From the NCBI GenBank assembly GCA_036000105.1, contig DASYGE010000012.1, forward strand, positions 620,001 through 684,000: a DNA stretch of 64,000 nucleotides, given 5' to 3'. The DNA comes from DASUBN01 sp036000105. GTDB taxonomy: Bacteria > Pseudomonadota > Gammaproteobacteria > Natronospirales > REEB76. Below are positions 8,218 through 16,440 of the stretch, one piece after another; positions within the stretch are counted from its first letter, which is position 1, and the number at the start of each line of letters is the position of its first letter. The notes beneath the pieces were generated by a model. It saw only the letters and a program-made list of their open reading frames with translations, was not told the DNA's origin and searched no databases. The translations under genes were made by a program, and so were the position numbers.

Positions 8218-8499
8218 TCAGCATGCGCTCTCGCCGGAGGAGAGCCAGTCGGCGGGGTGATGGTCGTAGCGGATGAACGGCCCGCAGGCGAGGGCGATGG
8301 CGGCGGCGGCCCGCTTGTACTCCATGAGTGTCCCCATGTGGCCGTTGGGGCAGCTGACGAAGTCCTCGTCCTTGAGCTTGTAGAACACCCGGGCGGGGAT
8401 CTCCACCTGCCGAGGCGGGTTGCACAGATGGCAGCATACAGCGGCATCGTGCAGCATGATGCGATGGCTGGGGCGACCGGTATGTCCCATCTGCAGCAT
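8218..8499 (-). CDS. Small cysteine-containing hypothetical protein (possible zinc ribbon)
   Basis: About 93 residues containing CCHLC and, 30 residues later, CPNGHMG, which together could bind one zinc ion, followed by a helix rich in Ala and Arg. It looks coding because the Cys/His spacing is orderly and the frame is open with typical residue use, but no family is recognised. ATG 8499 follows a purine-rich stretch; an internal ATG would give about 78 residues. It is divergent from the zinc-ribbon gene at 8718. Confidence 0.5.
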   Translation of the reverse strand: MLQMGHTGRPSHRIMLHDAAVCCHLCNPPRQVEIPARVFYKLKDEDFVSCPNGHMGTLMEYKRAAAAIALACGPFIRYDHHPADWLSSGESAC

Positions 8500-8717
8500 C
8501 CGTCTTCTTCTGGCTATCAGATGGTCACAGCCTATAACCCGGCGCGCGCCTGTGAAGTCGGACGGGGCCTACACGTGGTGTAAGGAGGCGCGTACGGCTC
8601 CGACCCGCCCGGCGGGTCGGTTCATGTCGGGATATCGACAGGCTTGCATGGCCAAGACGAAGGAGTATTCTTTTTGCGGGGCGCCATCCGGCGCCCGGGT
8701 AGCCCCGGGGGTAGCGC
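8500..8717. other. Intergenic region with stem-loops between two small zinc-type genes
   Basis: Two strong inverted repeats are present: 8600-8609 with 8611-8620 (10-bp arms, CCGACCCGCC) and 8679-8685 with 8690-8696 (GGGCGCC arms, ATCC loop). A weaker 5-bp repeat lies near 8626-8641. No gene is seen. The second hairpin ends 21 bases before the start at 8718 and could affect translation of that gene. Confidence 0.45.
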
Positions 8718-8942
8718 ATGAATACCGTTATCATGGACGTGGACGTGCACATGACCTGCCCGGGATGCAGCAAGGCTCTGGTGCAGAAACTCCGCTGGCT
8801 GGAAGGCAACCCCGAGTTCAAATGCCCGGGTTGCGGCCACAAGATCGAGCGCTACGCGGATCAGGCCCTACGGGTGCGCCATGAACTCATCCACCTGGAC
8901 GATGCCGAGAAAGCCACCAAGCAGTTCCGCATCAACCTGTAA
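8718..8942 (+). CDS. Zinc-ribbon protein of unknown function
   Basis: A 74-residue protein with two CxxC pairs, CPGCSKAL at about 14-17 and CPGCGHK at about 36-39, spaced as in a classic zinc ribbon, followed by a charged C-terminal helix. Such small ribbons bind nucleic acid or protein partners; nothing identifies the partner. The start ATG 8718 has a GGGGGTAG upstream at modest spacing. It is preceded by hairpins at 8600-8620 and 8679-8696. Confidence 0.7.
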   Translation: MNTVIMDVDVHMTCPGCSKALVQKLRWLEGNPEFKCPGCGHKIERYADQALRVRHELIHLDDAEKATKQFRINL

Positions 8943-9135
8943 TCCCCGCTTAGACGCCCTCGGGTGCGGACCCCCGCGCCGGCCGGGCACTCAGGGACCT
9001 CCTACCCACCGCTGTAGGGTTTTCCCCTAGCCACGTTCCGGCTTTGCCTGATGGGCCCCACCCAGGGCCCCGTGTTCTTATGGTCCCGAGCCTAAGGGAC
9101 TACGCGGGCCATGAAGGCCTCGCAAGGATGCGACC

Positions 9136-10530
9136 ATGCAGACCAGGAAGGTTGTTCAGTGCTCTCTCAAGGCCGCCAGCGGGCTCCTGCTGCTGGCTGG
9201 CCTCACGGCTTGCGGCGGTGGGGCGTCCGCCCCGGGTTCCGCTTCCAGCCCGGCATCCAGCCCCGCTGCCACCGCGACTCCTCTGGGCATGACCCTCTCC
9301 ACCGATGCAGCCTCGGCCACCAAGGCGACCTTGTCCTGGCAGGGCCCGATCAAGACGGGGGACAAATACCAGGTCTATCGCAATGGCGAGTTGGACAAGT
9401 CCGCGGGTGTGGACGAGAACGGCGCCTACGATACCGGCCTCGCGCCCGGCACCCAGTATTGCTACCAGGTCACGGCAGTGAACTCCCGGGGCGCCGGCAT
9501 GGCGAGCAGCAACCAGAGCTGCATCACCACCGTGCCGCTCGCCGGCTGGAACATCAGCATGCTCAAGACCGCACCACCCCTGTCACTGGCGCTGGATGCA
9601 CAGGGCCGGGATCGCCTGAGCTTCTGCGGTCCCGGCGGCGTGGTGTATCAGGCCCTACAGGCCGTCGGCACCTGGAACACCGTGCAGGTGGCGCCCGGCG
9701 CCAGCTGCTTCGCCGCACCTCTTGCGGTGGGCGGTGACGGCTCCGATCACATCATCTACGTAGATGCCAACAGCAACAGCCTCGAGTACGCTACCGACGT
9801 CTCGGGCAGCTGGAGCGTCAGCGCCATCCCCGGTGCCGATGGCGCCGAGTTCTACACACTCGCAGTGGACAGCGGCAACCACGTGCACGTGGCTTATCTC
9901 CTCTTCACCGGCCAGACTCCGAATTGCTACGAGATCGTGTACGCCAGCAACGCCTCGGGCAGCTGGCAGAGCACGGTGGTCGCGAGTGAGCAGGCCTATC
10001 CCGCCATCGCCGTGGATGCTCACGGTGCGGCACACATCTCTTATCTCGGTCAGGTGCAGGTTAACGGCGAGTACCCGGTACACTACCTGAGCGACGCAAC
10101 GGGCAACTGGGTGGACGATGTGGTAGCCGAGAGCAGCGACAGCAAGTCGCTGGTGACGCTCGCGGTGGATCCCGCCGGTCACGCCCATCTCGTGTACAAA
10201 TCCCATACGAGTCTCGAATACGCGAACGATGTCTCAGGTAGCTGGGTAACGGCTGAGGTGGACAGCTTCGATGCCGCCGGCCCGGAGGACGACAGCTACA
10301 GTGCCTACGACGTCTCCATAGACCTGGACACGGCAGGCGGGCCGCACCTGAGCTACGAGGACACGGACGGCAACCTGAAATACGCGAGCTTGGCCGGGAG
10401 CGCCTGGCAGACGAGCTACGTGGATACGGAAGGCACCCAGAACCAGATCAGGATGGATGCGGCGGGCCATGCGCACATCGTGTATGGCAACGCAGAGAAC
10501 CTCTATTCGAAGCTCACAGTGAGCCCCTAA
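9136..10530 (+). CDS. Lipoprotein with fibronectin-III-like domain and seven-repeat (propeller-like) domain
   Basis: A 464-residue protein. The signal peptide ends in a lipobox (LTAC, Cys26), followed by a Ser/Pro/Ala linker and a fibronectin type III-like domain at about 50-135 (AYDTGLAPGTQYCYQVTAVN). The rest is a series of about 45-50-residue repeats, each with a core such as LAVDxxGxxHVxY, beginning near residues 151, 196, 242, 292, 342, 395 and 439. Seven repeats would fit a beta-propeller. It would face the periplasm or cell surface. AAGGA just upstream supports ATG 9136. Function unknown; carbohydrate or protein binding is a guess. Confidence 0.75.
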   Translation: MQTRKVVQCSLKAASGLLLLAGLTACGGGASAPGSASSPASSPAATATPLGMTLSTDAASATKATLSWQGPIKTGDKYQVYRNGELDKSAGVDENGAYDTGLAPGTQYCYQVTAVNSRGAGMASSNQSCITTVPLAGWNISMLKTAPPLSLALDAQGRDRLSFCGPGGVVYQALQAVGTWNTVQVAPGASCFAAPLAVGGDGSDHIIYVDANSNSLEYATDVSGSWSVSAIPGADGAEFYTLAVDSGNHVHVAYLLFTGQTPNCYEIVYASNASGSWQSTVVASEQAYPAIAVDAHGAAHISYLGQVQVNGEYPVHYLSDATGNWVDDVVAESSDSKSLVTLAVDPAGHAHLVYKSHTSLEYANDVSGSWVTAEVDSFDAAGPEDDSYSAYDVSIDLDTAGGPHLSYEDTDGNLKYASLAGSAWQTSYVDTEGTQNQIRMDAAGHAHIVYGNAENLYSKLTVSP

Positions 10531-10602
10531 AGCCAGTCCACCGCAGGCGTGGCGACCGGCTTCTTTGCGCCGGACGGGATGTCGGTCCCGCCGGCGCCTT
10601 TC

Positions 10603-10899
10603 TTAACGCCGTTTGCTGTCTTTCACCTGCACATAGCTGCGCTCACCGGTGGTGGCGTCGTAATACACCTCGGTCAGTGCCCCGCTCTTGGGGTCCACGA
10701 AGCGCTCGCCCGTGGGCTGGCCGCGCGCCGCCTGGGCGCTCACCGGCTGCTTATAGCGCCAGCGCTCGAACACCACGCCCACGGTCAGTATCCCGCCGAA
10801 CACCAGGGCGGGCAGTGCGTTGGCGGGCTGGACCAAGAGCAGCAGGAACCCGATGCCCAGGATAAGCAATCCGCAGCAGAGTACCGCCGTGCGTAGCAC
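10603..10899 (-). CDS. Small membrane protein of unknown function
   Basis: A 98-residue protein with two membrane helices near the N-terminus and a polar C-terminal tail (RFVDPKSGALTEVYYDATTGER) that reads like a short beta hairpin. It starts at GTG 10899, 3 bases after the YbjQ stop, so the two genes form an operon. No family recognised. Confidence 0.6.
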   Translation of the reverse strand: MLRTAVLCCGLLILGIGFLLLLVQPANALPALVFGGILTVGVVFERWRYKQPVSAQAARGQPTGERFVDPKSGALTEVYYDATTGERSYVQVKDSKRR

Positions 10900-10902
10900 G
10901 GC

Positions 10903-11223
10903 TCAGGCTTTCTCCAGCACCACGGCCGTGCCGTAAGCGACGATCTCGCTCATCACCTGGCCGATCTCGGAGGAATCGAAGCGCATCATGATGATGCCGT
11001 TGGCGCCCATGGCGGTGGCGTTCTGCACCATGCGGTCCACCGCGTGGCGGCGCGCCTCTTCCAGTAGCTCGGTGTATTCGGTGATCTCGCCGCCGATGAT
11101 GGAGCGCAGGCCCGCGAGCACGTTGCCGGCGAGGCCGCGGCTACGCACCACCACGCCGAACACCTGGCCCTTGGTCTCTTTCACGTGGTAACCGGCGACG
11201 TTTTCCGTGGTAGCTACGATCAT
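10903..11223 (-). CDS. ybjQ: YbjQ family protein (UPF0145)
   Basis: A 106-residue cytoplasmic protein matching the YbjQ/UPF0145 family over its whole length: N-terminal VATTENVAGY, then GEITEYTELLEEARRHAVDRM and the C-terminal GANGIIMMRFDS. The family forms a pentameric fold and has been described as a putative heavy-metal-binding domain, but its function is unclear. It leads a two-gene operon with the membrane protein at 10603-10899. ATG 11223 is the natural family start. Confidence 0.88.
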   Translation of the reverse strand: MIVATTENVAGYHVKETKGQVFGVVVRSRGLAGNVLAGLRSIIGGEITEYTELLEEARRHAVDRMVQNATAMGANGIIMMRFDSSEIGQVMSEIVAYGTAVVLEKA

Positions 11224-11345
11224 GGACTGACTCCCTTAAGCCGTCGAAGAGGGCGGCCTTGCCCATGATTCTATAACGGCTTGGCTTCAGACTTCTTCAG
11301 TCATCCCTGCTGCGGCAGCGGAGTACATGCCCACAACGGTATGGT

Positions 11346-12302
11346 TCAGGTTTCCTCGGATGCAGCTGTTGACGCCGGAGATGCCTTGGCTTTGGCGGTC
11401 GCGCCGAAGTACATGATGAGGCAGACCGCTGCCACGATGATGCCGCCCGCCAGCGCCACCCGCGGGGTGAGTGCCTCGCCTGCCAGCGCCCAGCCCAAGA
11501 GCACCGCGATCACCGGGTTCACGAAGGCATAGGTGGAGGCCCGCGCCGGGGTCGTCACCTTGAGCAGCCAGACGTAGGCGGAGAAGCCGAGCAGCGAGCC
11601 GAATATCACGAGGTAGCCCAAGGCCAGGAACGATTTCTGGGTGATGCCCTGCAGATGCAGGATCGCGCCCTCGCCGGTGAGGCAGCCCACGATCCAGAGC
11701 AGCAGGCCGCCGGCTATCATTTCCATGGCGATGCCCAGGAAGGTGGAGGCGGGCAGCGGTGCCCGATGGGCATACAGTGAACCCATGGCCCAGGAGAAGC
11801 TCCCCACCAACAGGAGCACCACGCCTTGTGGGTCCACGTGGTCCGCTGCGGCGCTGCCGCTCGGCAGCACCAGCACCGTGAGACCGAGGATGCCGAGCAG
11901 GAGCCCGCCGATCACCGAGAGCCTCGGCAGCGTGCGTTTCTCCATCGCGTTCAGGAGCACCATCCAGAAGGGCACGGCCGCCACCAAGAGCGCCGTGATG
12001 CCCGAAGGGACGGCCTGCTCCGCTATGGACACGAGGCCGTTGCCGCCGAGCAGGAGCAGCGCGCCCAAGAGCGTGGCGCTGCGCCAGTGGATACGCGTGG
12101 GTTTGGCGGCACCCACGCGCCGCACGATCGCGTAGAGCAGCAGTCCCGCCAGCACATAGCGGGTGCCGGCCATGAGCAGCGGCGGGATGGAGGCCACCGC
12201 GAAGCGGATGCCGAGGTAGGTGGAGCCCCAGAGGATATAGACGGCGGCGAACCCGAGGGCGATGCGGGCCGGGGAAGCGTGGGTGGTTTCGTGGACAGAC
12301 AT
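11346..12302 (-). CDS. EamA/DMT superfamily transporter (YedA-like)
   Basis: A 318-residue inner-membrane permease with ten predicted helices in two EamA repeats. The start ALGFAAVYILWGSTYLGIRFA and the internal VPFWMVLLNAME are typical of the YedA/RhaT-like branch, exporters of amino acids or other metabolites. It lies 22 bp downstream of an Lrp-type regulator in the same direction, the usual layout in which the regulator controls an amino-acid exporter. The C-terminus is an Ala/Ser/Glu tail. Substrate not determinable. Confidence 0.88.
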   Translation of the reverse strand: MSVHETTHASPARIALGFAAVYILWGSTYLGIRFAVASIPPLLMAGTRYVLAGLLLYAIVRRVGAAKPTRIHWRSATLLGALLLLGGNGLVSIAEQAVPSGITALLVAAVPFWMVLLNAMEKRTLPRLSVIGGLLLGILGLTVLVLPSGSAAADHVDPQGVVLLLVGSFSWAMGSLYAHRAPLPASTFLGIAMEMIAGGLLLWIVGCLTGEGAILHLQGITQKSFLALGYLVIFGSLLGFSAYVWLLKVTTPARASTYAFVNPVIAVLLGWALAGEALTPRVALAGGIIVAAVCLIMYFGATAKAKASPASTAASEET

Positions 12303-12324
12303 GGGTTTAACCGGAGGCTGGGTT

Positions 12325-12786
12325 TCAGCTCCGCTCCTTGACCGGCAATGCCGAGGTTTCTTTCACGGTCTCCAGCACCACCGTGGTGCGGGTGGACTTG
12401 ATGCTGTGGATGCGGCCGAAGCTCTCGCGCAGCACCCGCGCCAGGTCCTCGGTATCGGCGGCCCGCAGCTTGACCAGGATGCAGTCGATGCCGGCGATGT
12501 TGTGCACTTCCAGCACTTCCGGGAGCTTGGCGAGCTGCTTGGCCGTCTCCTGGGAGCCCACCCGGTCCTGCGCCCGCACAGATACGTAAGCAGCGAGTCC
12601 CAGCCCCAGGGTCTTGGGGTTCACCCGCGCCGTATAGCCTTCGATGACACCCTTCTTCTCCAGGCGGCGGATGCGTTCCAATACCGCCGAGGGCACCAGA
12701 TCCACCTGCTTGGCGATCTCGGTGTTGGAGGTGCGGGCATCGGTCTGGAGGAGGGCCAGGATCTTGCGGTCTATGGCATCGAACAT
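12325..12786 (-). CDS. Lrp/AsnC family transcriptional regulator
   Basis: A 153-residue regulator. The N-terminal helix-turn-helix (DRKILALLQTDARTSNTEIA through SAVLERIRRLEKKGVI) is followed by a RAM/ligand-binding domain at about 65-145 (VLEVHNIAGIDCILVKLRA). The family binds amino acids and DNA as octamers or dimers. It is cotranscribed with the EamA exporter and is probably autoregulated from the AT-rich region just upstream. Confidence 0.93.
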   Translation of the reverse strand: MFDAIDRKILALLQTDARTSNTEIAKQVDLVPSAVLERIRRLEKKGVIEGYTARVNPKTLGLGLAAYVSVRAQDRVGSQETAKQLAKLPEVLEVHNIAGIDCILVKLRAADTEDLARVLRESFGRIHSIKSTRTTVVLETVKETSALPVKERS

Positions 12787-12870
12787 TCGCTATTCTGGCG
12801 CCAAAACAGAATTATTGTCAATATTATCGTTTTTAATTGATGATTAGTCTGAATATAATCTAAATACATG
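12787..12870 (-). promoter_or_regulatory. AT-rich promoter/operator region of the Lrp-EamA operon
   Basis: This 84-base stretch is markedly AT-rich against a GC-rich background and holds imperfect dyads such as TTAG...CTAA and GATTA...TAATC. Lrp-type proteins favour AT-rich bent DNA, so it is the likely promoter and autoregulatory site. No exact box is assigned. Confidence 0.4.
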
Positions 12871-12917
12871 ATTTTAAAGCGGAAGTATGTGTTCTACGAG
12901 ACCGCTTTTGAGATGAC

Positions 12918-13622
12918 TTAGGTTGGGCCTTGTAGACCGAAATGTCGCTGCATCTCGCGCCGCCCCGCCGGCGTCACCCGCAGGACCCGGCTGTCCAGGT
13001 CCTTCACCACCCATCTCCGCTGCAAGGCGGTCTTGAGGAACGCGGCGCCGAACGCCCCGGCCACGTGGGGGCGGCGCTCGCTCCAATCGAGGCAGGCGCA
13101 GGCGAAGCGCCGGCGCTGGGCGCGGGCTGCAGCGATATCCACGCCGGCAGTGCTGAACACTAGGGCGCCCTTGGCGCTCAGCTCGTAGCTCTCTTCGTCC
13201 TTGGGGTCGCGCATGAGCCAGCCTGATTCCAGGCAGCGCTGGTTGAGCGCCACCGCCACGGCGCCTGCCATGTGGTCGTAGCAGGTGCGGGCTTCCCTGA
13301 GACGGGGCGGCGTGTTGGGCGTGAACGTGCTGCGGGGAGTGCCGGCCAGTACCGTGAGCGCCTCCAGGGCGGCGGCCACACTGGGGCCCTCCAGGCTGTA
13401 GTAACGGTATTTACCCTGGGTCGTCACCTTCACCAGCCGCTGTTGCTTGAGCTTCGCCAGATGCACGCTGGCGGTGGAGGGGCTCACCTCGGCCACCACC
13501 GCGAGTTCGGTGCTGGTGCGGGCGTGGCCGTCCATGAGGCAGTACAGCATGCGGGTGCGCGCCGGCTCGGCGATGGCCGCGGCTATCAGCGACTCTGGTG
13601 CATCGGATCGGGTTGATTCCAT
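12918..13622 (-). CDS. ArsR-type winged-helix transcriptional regulator
   Basis: A 234-residue regulator. A winged helix at about 10-90 contains the ArsR signature (EPARTRMLYCLMDGHARTSTEL, then SPSTASVHLAKLKQQRLV, and a wing GKYRYYSLEG). The roughly 140-residue C-terminal part (CYDHMAGAVAVALNQRCL...) is typical of longer ArsR relatives that regulate small-molecule response genes, not metal sensors; no metal cysteine motif is seen. It is divergent from the NIPSNAP/hydrolase pair 109 bp away, which it probably controls. Confidence 0.9.
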   Translation of the reverse strand: MESTRSDAPESLIAAAIAEPARTRMLYCLMDGHARTSTELAVVAEVSPSTASVHLAKLKQQRLVKVTTQGKYRYYSLEGPSVAAALEALTVLAGTPRSTFTPNTPPRLREARTCYDHMAGAVAVALNQRCLESGWLMRDPKDEESYELSAKGALVFSTAGVDIAAARAQRRRFACACLDWSERRPHVAGAFGAAFLKTALQRRWVVKDLDSRVLRVTPAGRREMQRHFGLQGPT

Positions 13623-13730
13623 AATTTTATCGTAAGCGAAGTGTGCAAAGCAGGCAATGCCGATACTCGGGGAGCAGGGGGCAGGCCGGCCTAACGGGCG
13701 GAGCTGCCGGCCTCACATCAGGAGTCAGCC

Positions 13731-14066
13731 ATGAAGGTCACCTGCATCATCCGTTACCAGATCGATCCCTTCCAGCGGGATGCGTTCAGGGAATATGCGG
13801 ACAACTGGGCGCGCATCATCCCGCGCTGCGGCGGGCACCTCATCGGTTATTTCCTCCCGTATCAGGGCACCAACGACGTCGCCTGGGGTCTCATCGCTTT
13901 CGACAGTCTCGCCGCCTATGAGGTCTACCAGGCGCGCCTGCGAGCGGACCCGGAAGGCAGCCGGAACTTCGCCCTTGCCCAGGAGAGGCGCTTCATCCTG
14001 CGGGAGGAGAGGGATTTCGTAGAAGGGGTGGAGGGCACCCTGGGTGTGCCCCCAGTCAGAACCTGA
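13731..14066 (+). CDS. NIPSNAP family protein
   Basis: A 111-residue alpha/beta-barrel protein of the NIPSNAP family: starts MKVTCIIRYQIDP, then FREYADNWARIIPRCGGHLIG and a C-terminal FLLREER-like helix. Family members are small ferredoxin-like-fold dimers of uncertain function, often beside hydrolases and ArsR regulators as here. GGAG lies 8 bases upstream of ATG 13731. It likely forms an operon with the hydrolase 42 bp downstream. Confidence 0.85.
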   Translation: MKVTCIIRYQIDPFQRDAFREYADNWARIIPRCGGHLIGYFLPYQGTNDVAWGLIAFDSLAAYEVYQARLRADPEGSRNFALAQERRFILREERDFVEGVEGTLGVPPVRT

Positions 14067-14108
14067 ACCCGCTTGCGCATGGATAAACCCGTCATCGAGG
14101 AGGATCGT

Positions 14109-15047
14109 ATGAAGACCTTGTCGCGCCGCTTGTCGGCATCGTTGCTGGCCATCGCAGGCCTCGCCGCGGCCGTACCCGCTCTCGCGGAGCCCATGACCTA
14201 TAACAGCGTCACCGTGGACGGTGTGAAGATCTTCTACCGCGAAGCAGGCCCCAAGGACGCCCCGACCATCCTGCTGTTGCATGGCTTCCCCACCTCGTCC
14301 CGCATGTACCAGGGTCTGATGCCGCTCCTGGCGGATCGCTACCATCTCATCGCGCCGGATTATCCCGGCTTCGGCTTGAGTGATGCGCCGCCAACCGACA
14401 AGTTCGCCTACACTTTCGTGCACATCGCCTCGGTGATGGACGACTTCACCCAGGCCCTCGGCCTCAAGAAGTACAGCCTCTACATGTGCGACTACGGCGG
14501 TGACGTGGGTCTCCTGCTCGCCATCGCCCATCCGGAGCGGATCCAGACCCTCATCGTGCAGAACGCCAACATCAGCGAGGCAGGTGAGTCCAAGCTCTGG
14601 GTGGTGCGGCGGGCCTACTGGGCGGACCGGGCCGGGAACGAAGACAAGATCCGCGCGAACCTCTCCTCCCTGGAAGCGGACCGGGGCCGGCACCTCGGTA
14701 CCACACCCCATCCCGAGCGCTATAACCCAGATGCCTGGAACGACGAGTACGCTTTCCTGAGCCGTCCGGGTGAGGAAGACATCCAGCTGGACCTGTTCTA
14801 CGACTACCGCAACAACCAGGCGGCATTCCCGGCCTGGAACGCATGGCTGCAGAAGCACCAACCAACCGCACTGGTGTTCTGGGGCAAGTACGACACCTCA
14901 TTCACCGTGGCGGGGGCGATGACCTACGAGCAGGATCTGCCGAATGCCGAAGTGCATCTCCTGGACGCAGGCCACTTCGCCCTGGATGAGGCGACCCCGG
15001 AGATCGCGGAGTTGATCCGCACCTTCCTGGATAAGGAAGTGAAGTGA
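14109..15047 (+). CDS. Exported alpha/beta hydrolase
   Basis: A 312-residue alpha/beta-fold hydrolase with a Sec signal peptide (MKTLSRRLSASLLAIAGLAA). The oxyanion region HGFPTSS, the nucleophile elbow CDYGGDVG (an Asp at the nucleophile position, as in epoxide hydrolase and haloalkane dehalogenase relatives) and the C-terminal His in DAGHFALDE are visible. GAGGAGGA just upstream fixes ATG 14109; an upstream frame from 14073 has no ribosome site. Second gene behind NIPSNAP. Its stop is immediately followed by the stop of the convergent APC permease gene. Substrate unknown. Confidence 0.9.
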   Translation: MKTLSRRLSASLLAIAGLAAAVPALAEPMTYNSVTVDGVKIFYREAGPKDAPTILLLHGFPTSSRMYQGLMPLLADRYHLIAPDYPGFGLSDAPPTDKFAYTFVHIASVMDDFTQALGLKKYSLYMCDYGGDVGLLLAIAHPERIQTLIVQNANISEAGESKLWVVRRAYWADRAGNEDKIRANLSSLEADRGRHLGTTPHPERYNPDAWNDEYAFLSRPGEEDIQLDLFYDYRNNQAAFPAWNAWLQKHQPTALVFWGKYDTSFTVAGAMTYEQDLPNAEVHLLDAGHFALDEATPEIAELIRTFLDKEVK

Positions 15048-16385
15048 TCACTTCTTCTTGATATAAATCCATATCCAATAGAGCGGCAGACCCGCGAGGA
15101 TGATGCCGAGGTTGATGGCCGTGATCAGCGGTTGCTGGCGGAAGTGCTCGTAGTAGGTGTCGCCGATCACCAGGAAGGTGCCGAGCACGAACAGCGCTGG
15201 CACCACAGGATAGCCCCAGGTGAGGTAAGGGCGCTTGAGGCTGGGCTGCTTGTGGCGCAGTACGAACAGCCCGATGACCGAGAGGGCCAGGAACGGCCAG
15301 ATGCCCAGCACATAGGCTTCGGCCAGATCCAGGAAGTTGCGGAACATCAGGAACACCACCGTGAGCGCCCAGGTGAAGGCGATGGCCACGTGGGGAGTCT
15401 GGAAGCGCGGATGGATCTTGCCCACGGACTTGAAGAACAAGCCGTCTTCGGCCATGGCGTAGAACACCCGCGGGTCCGAGAGGATGCTGCCGTTGAGTGA
15501 ACCGAAAGTGGAGACCATGACCAGCGCCGCGATCACCGCCGCCGCGCCGGTGCCGAGCACTGCGCTCACCGCATCGGTGGCCACGGAGTTGGACGAGGCG
15601 AGTTGATTGAACGGCAGGGCCACCGCGAAAGCCGCGTTCAGGGTCAGGTACACCGCCAGCGCCGCCAGGGTGCCGCCGATGAGCGCGCGCGGTAGACTCC
15701 TGTCTGGATCCTTCATCTCGCCCGAGAGGGTGGTGAGGTTGGCCCAGCCGTCATAGGCCCATAGCGAGGCCACCAGGGCGATGCCGAGGCCGGACCAGAT
15801 CACTCCGCCGCTGCCATTGCTTCCGGCCAGGCTCGCACCGGTATGGGGCCCGAAACCGAACAGCATGATGGCGAGGCCCGTCAGCCCTAAGAGCTTGGCG
15901 CCGGTGGAGAGGTTCTGCACCCAAGCGCCCAGGCTCACGGAGTAGTAGCTCACCGCCGAGAGCAGCGTGACGAGCGCGATGGCCAGCATCTGCACTTCGA
16001 AGTGGGTGAACTTCACCGTCGCGCCGAAGTAGGTGGAGAAGGTGATGGCCTGGGCCGCCCAGGAGTTGGGCGTGGTGACGAGCCACATCCAGCCGAACAT
16101 GAACGCCAGCGGCCGGCCGAAGGCTTCGCGCAGGTATACGTATGGCCCGCCCGCGTCCGGGTAGGCGGCGGCGAGTTCCGCCACCGAGAGGGCGCCGAAC
16201 AGCGAGATGAGCCCGCCGAGTATCCATACCAGCGCCACACCCGTGAGGCTGCCGGTGAGTTGGGCCACGGACGAGGGCACGGTGTAGATGCCGCTGCCGA
16301 CGATGATGCCCACCACCACCGCGGCACCGGTCCAGGCGCCGAGCTTGCGTGGCAGCTTCTCTTTGGAAGGCATGTTCGTCTGCAT
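15048..16385 (-). CDS. APC family amino-acid permease
   Basis: A 445-residue permease with about 12 membrane helices. The first helix carries the APC signature GIIVGSGIYTVPS; further on, LREAFGRPLAFMFGWMWLV and SWAAQAITFSTYFG are like the LAT-type amino-acid exchangers and relatives. It imports or exchanges amino acids or amines; the substrate cannot be told. The C-terminus is YIKKK. The gene ends back-to-back with the hydrolase gene, with the two stop codons inside one 14-bp palindrome (15041-15054). Confidence 0.9.
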   Translation of the reverse strand: MQTNMPSKEKLPRKLGAWTGAAVVVGIIVGSGIYTVPSSVAQLTGSLTGVALVWILGGLISLFGALSVAELAAAYPDAGGPYVYLREAFGRPLAFMFGWMWLVTTPNSWAAQAITFSTYFGATVKFTHFEVQMLAIALVTLLSAVSYYSVSLGAWVQNLSTGAKLLGLTGLAIMLFGFGPHTGASLAGSNGSGGVIWSGLGIALVASLWAYDGWANLTTLSGEMKDPDRSLPRALIGGTLAALAVYLTLNAAFAVALPFNQLASSNSVATDAVSAVLGTGAAAVIAALVMVSTFGSLNGSILSDPRVFYAMAEDGLFFKSVGKIHPRFQTPHVAIAFTWALTVVFLMFRNFLDLAEAYVLGIWPFLALSVIGLFVLRHKQPSLKRPYLTWGYPVVPALFVLGTFLVIGDTYYEHFRQQPLITAINLGIILAGLPLYWIWIYIKKK

Positions 16386-16440
16386 AGAGATACCGACCCC
16401 AGAGCGCGGGAATTATTCCTCGCAGCAGACTAACGGATAG

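Noticed and set aside
8133..8447. N-terminal extension of the amidohydrolase ending at 6702
   Set aside because: The extension overlaps the separate frame at 8218-8499, lacks homology, and would hide the clear signal peptide starting at 8132.
8943..9135. Possible riboswitch in the leader of the repeat lipoprotein
   Set aside because: Some GC-rich complementarity is visible, but no consensus core of a known riboswitch class could be matched.
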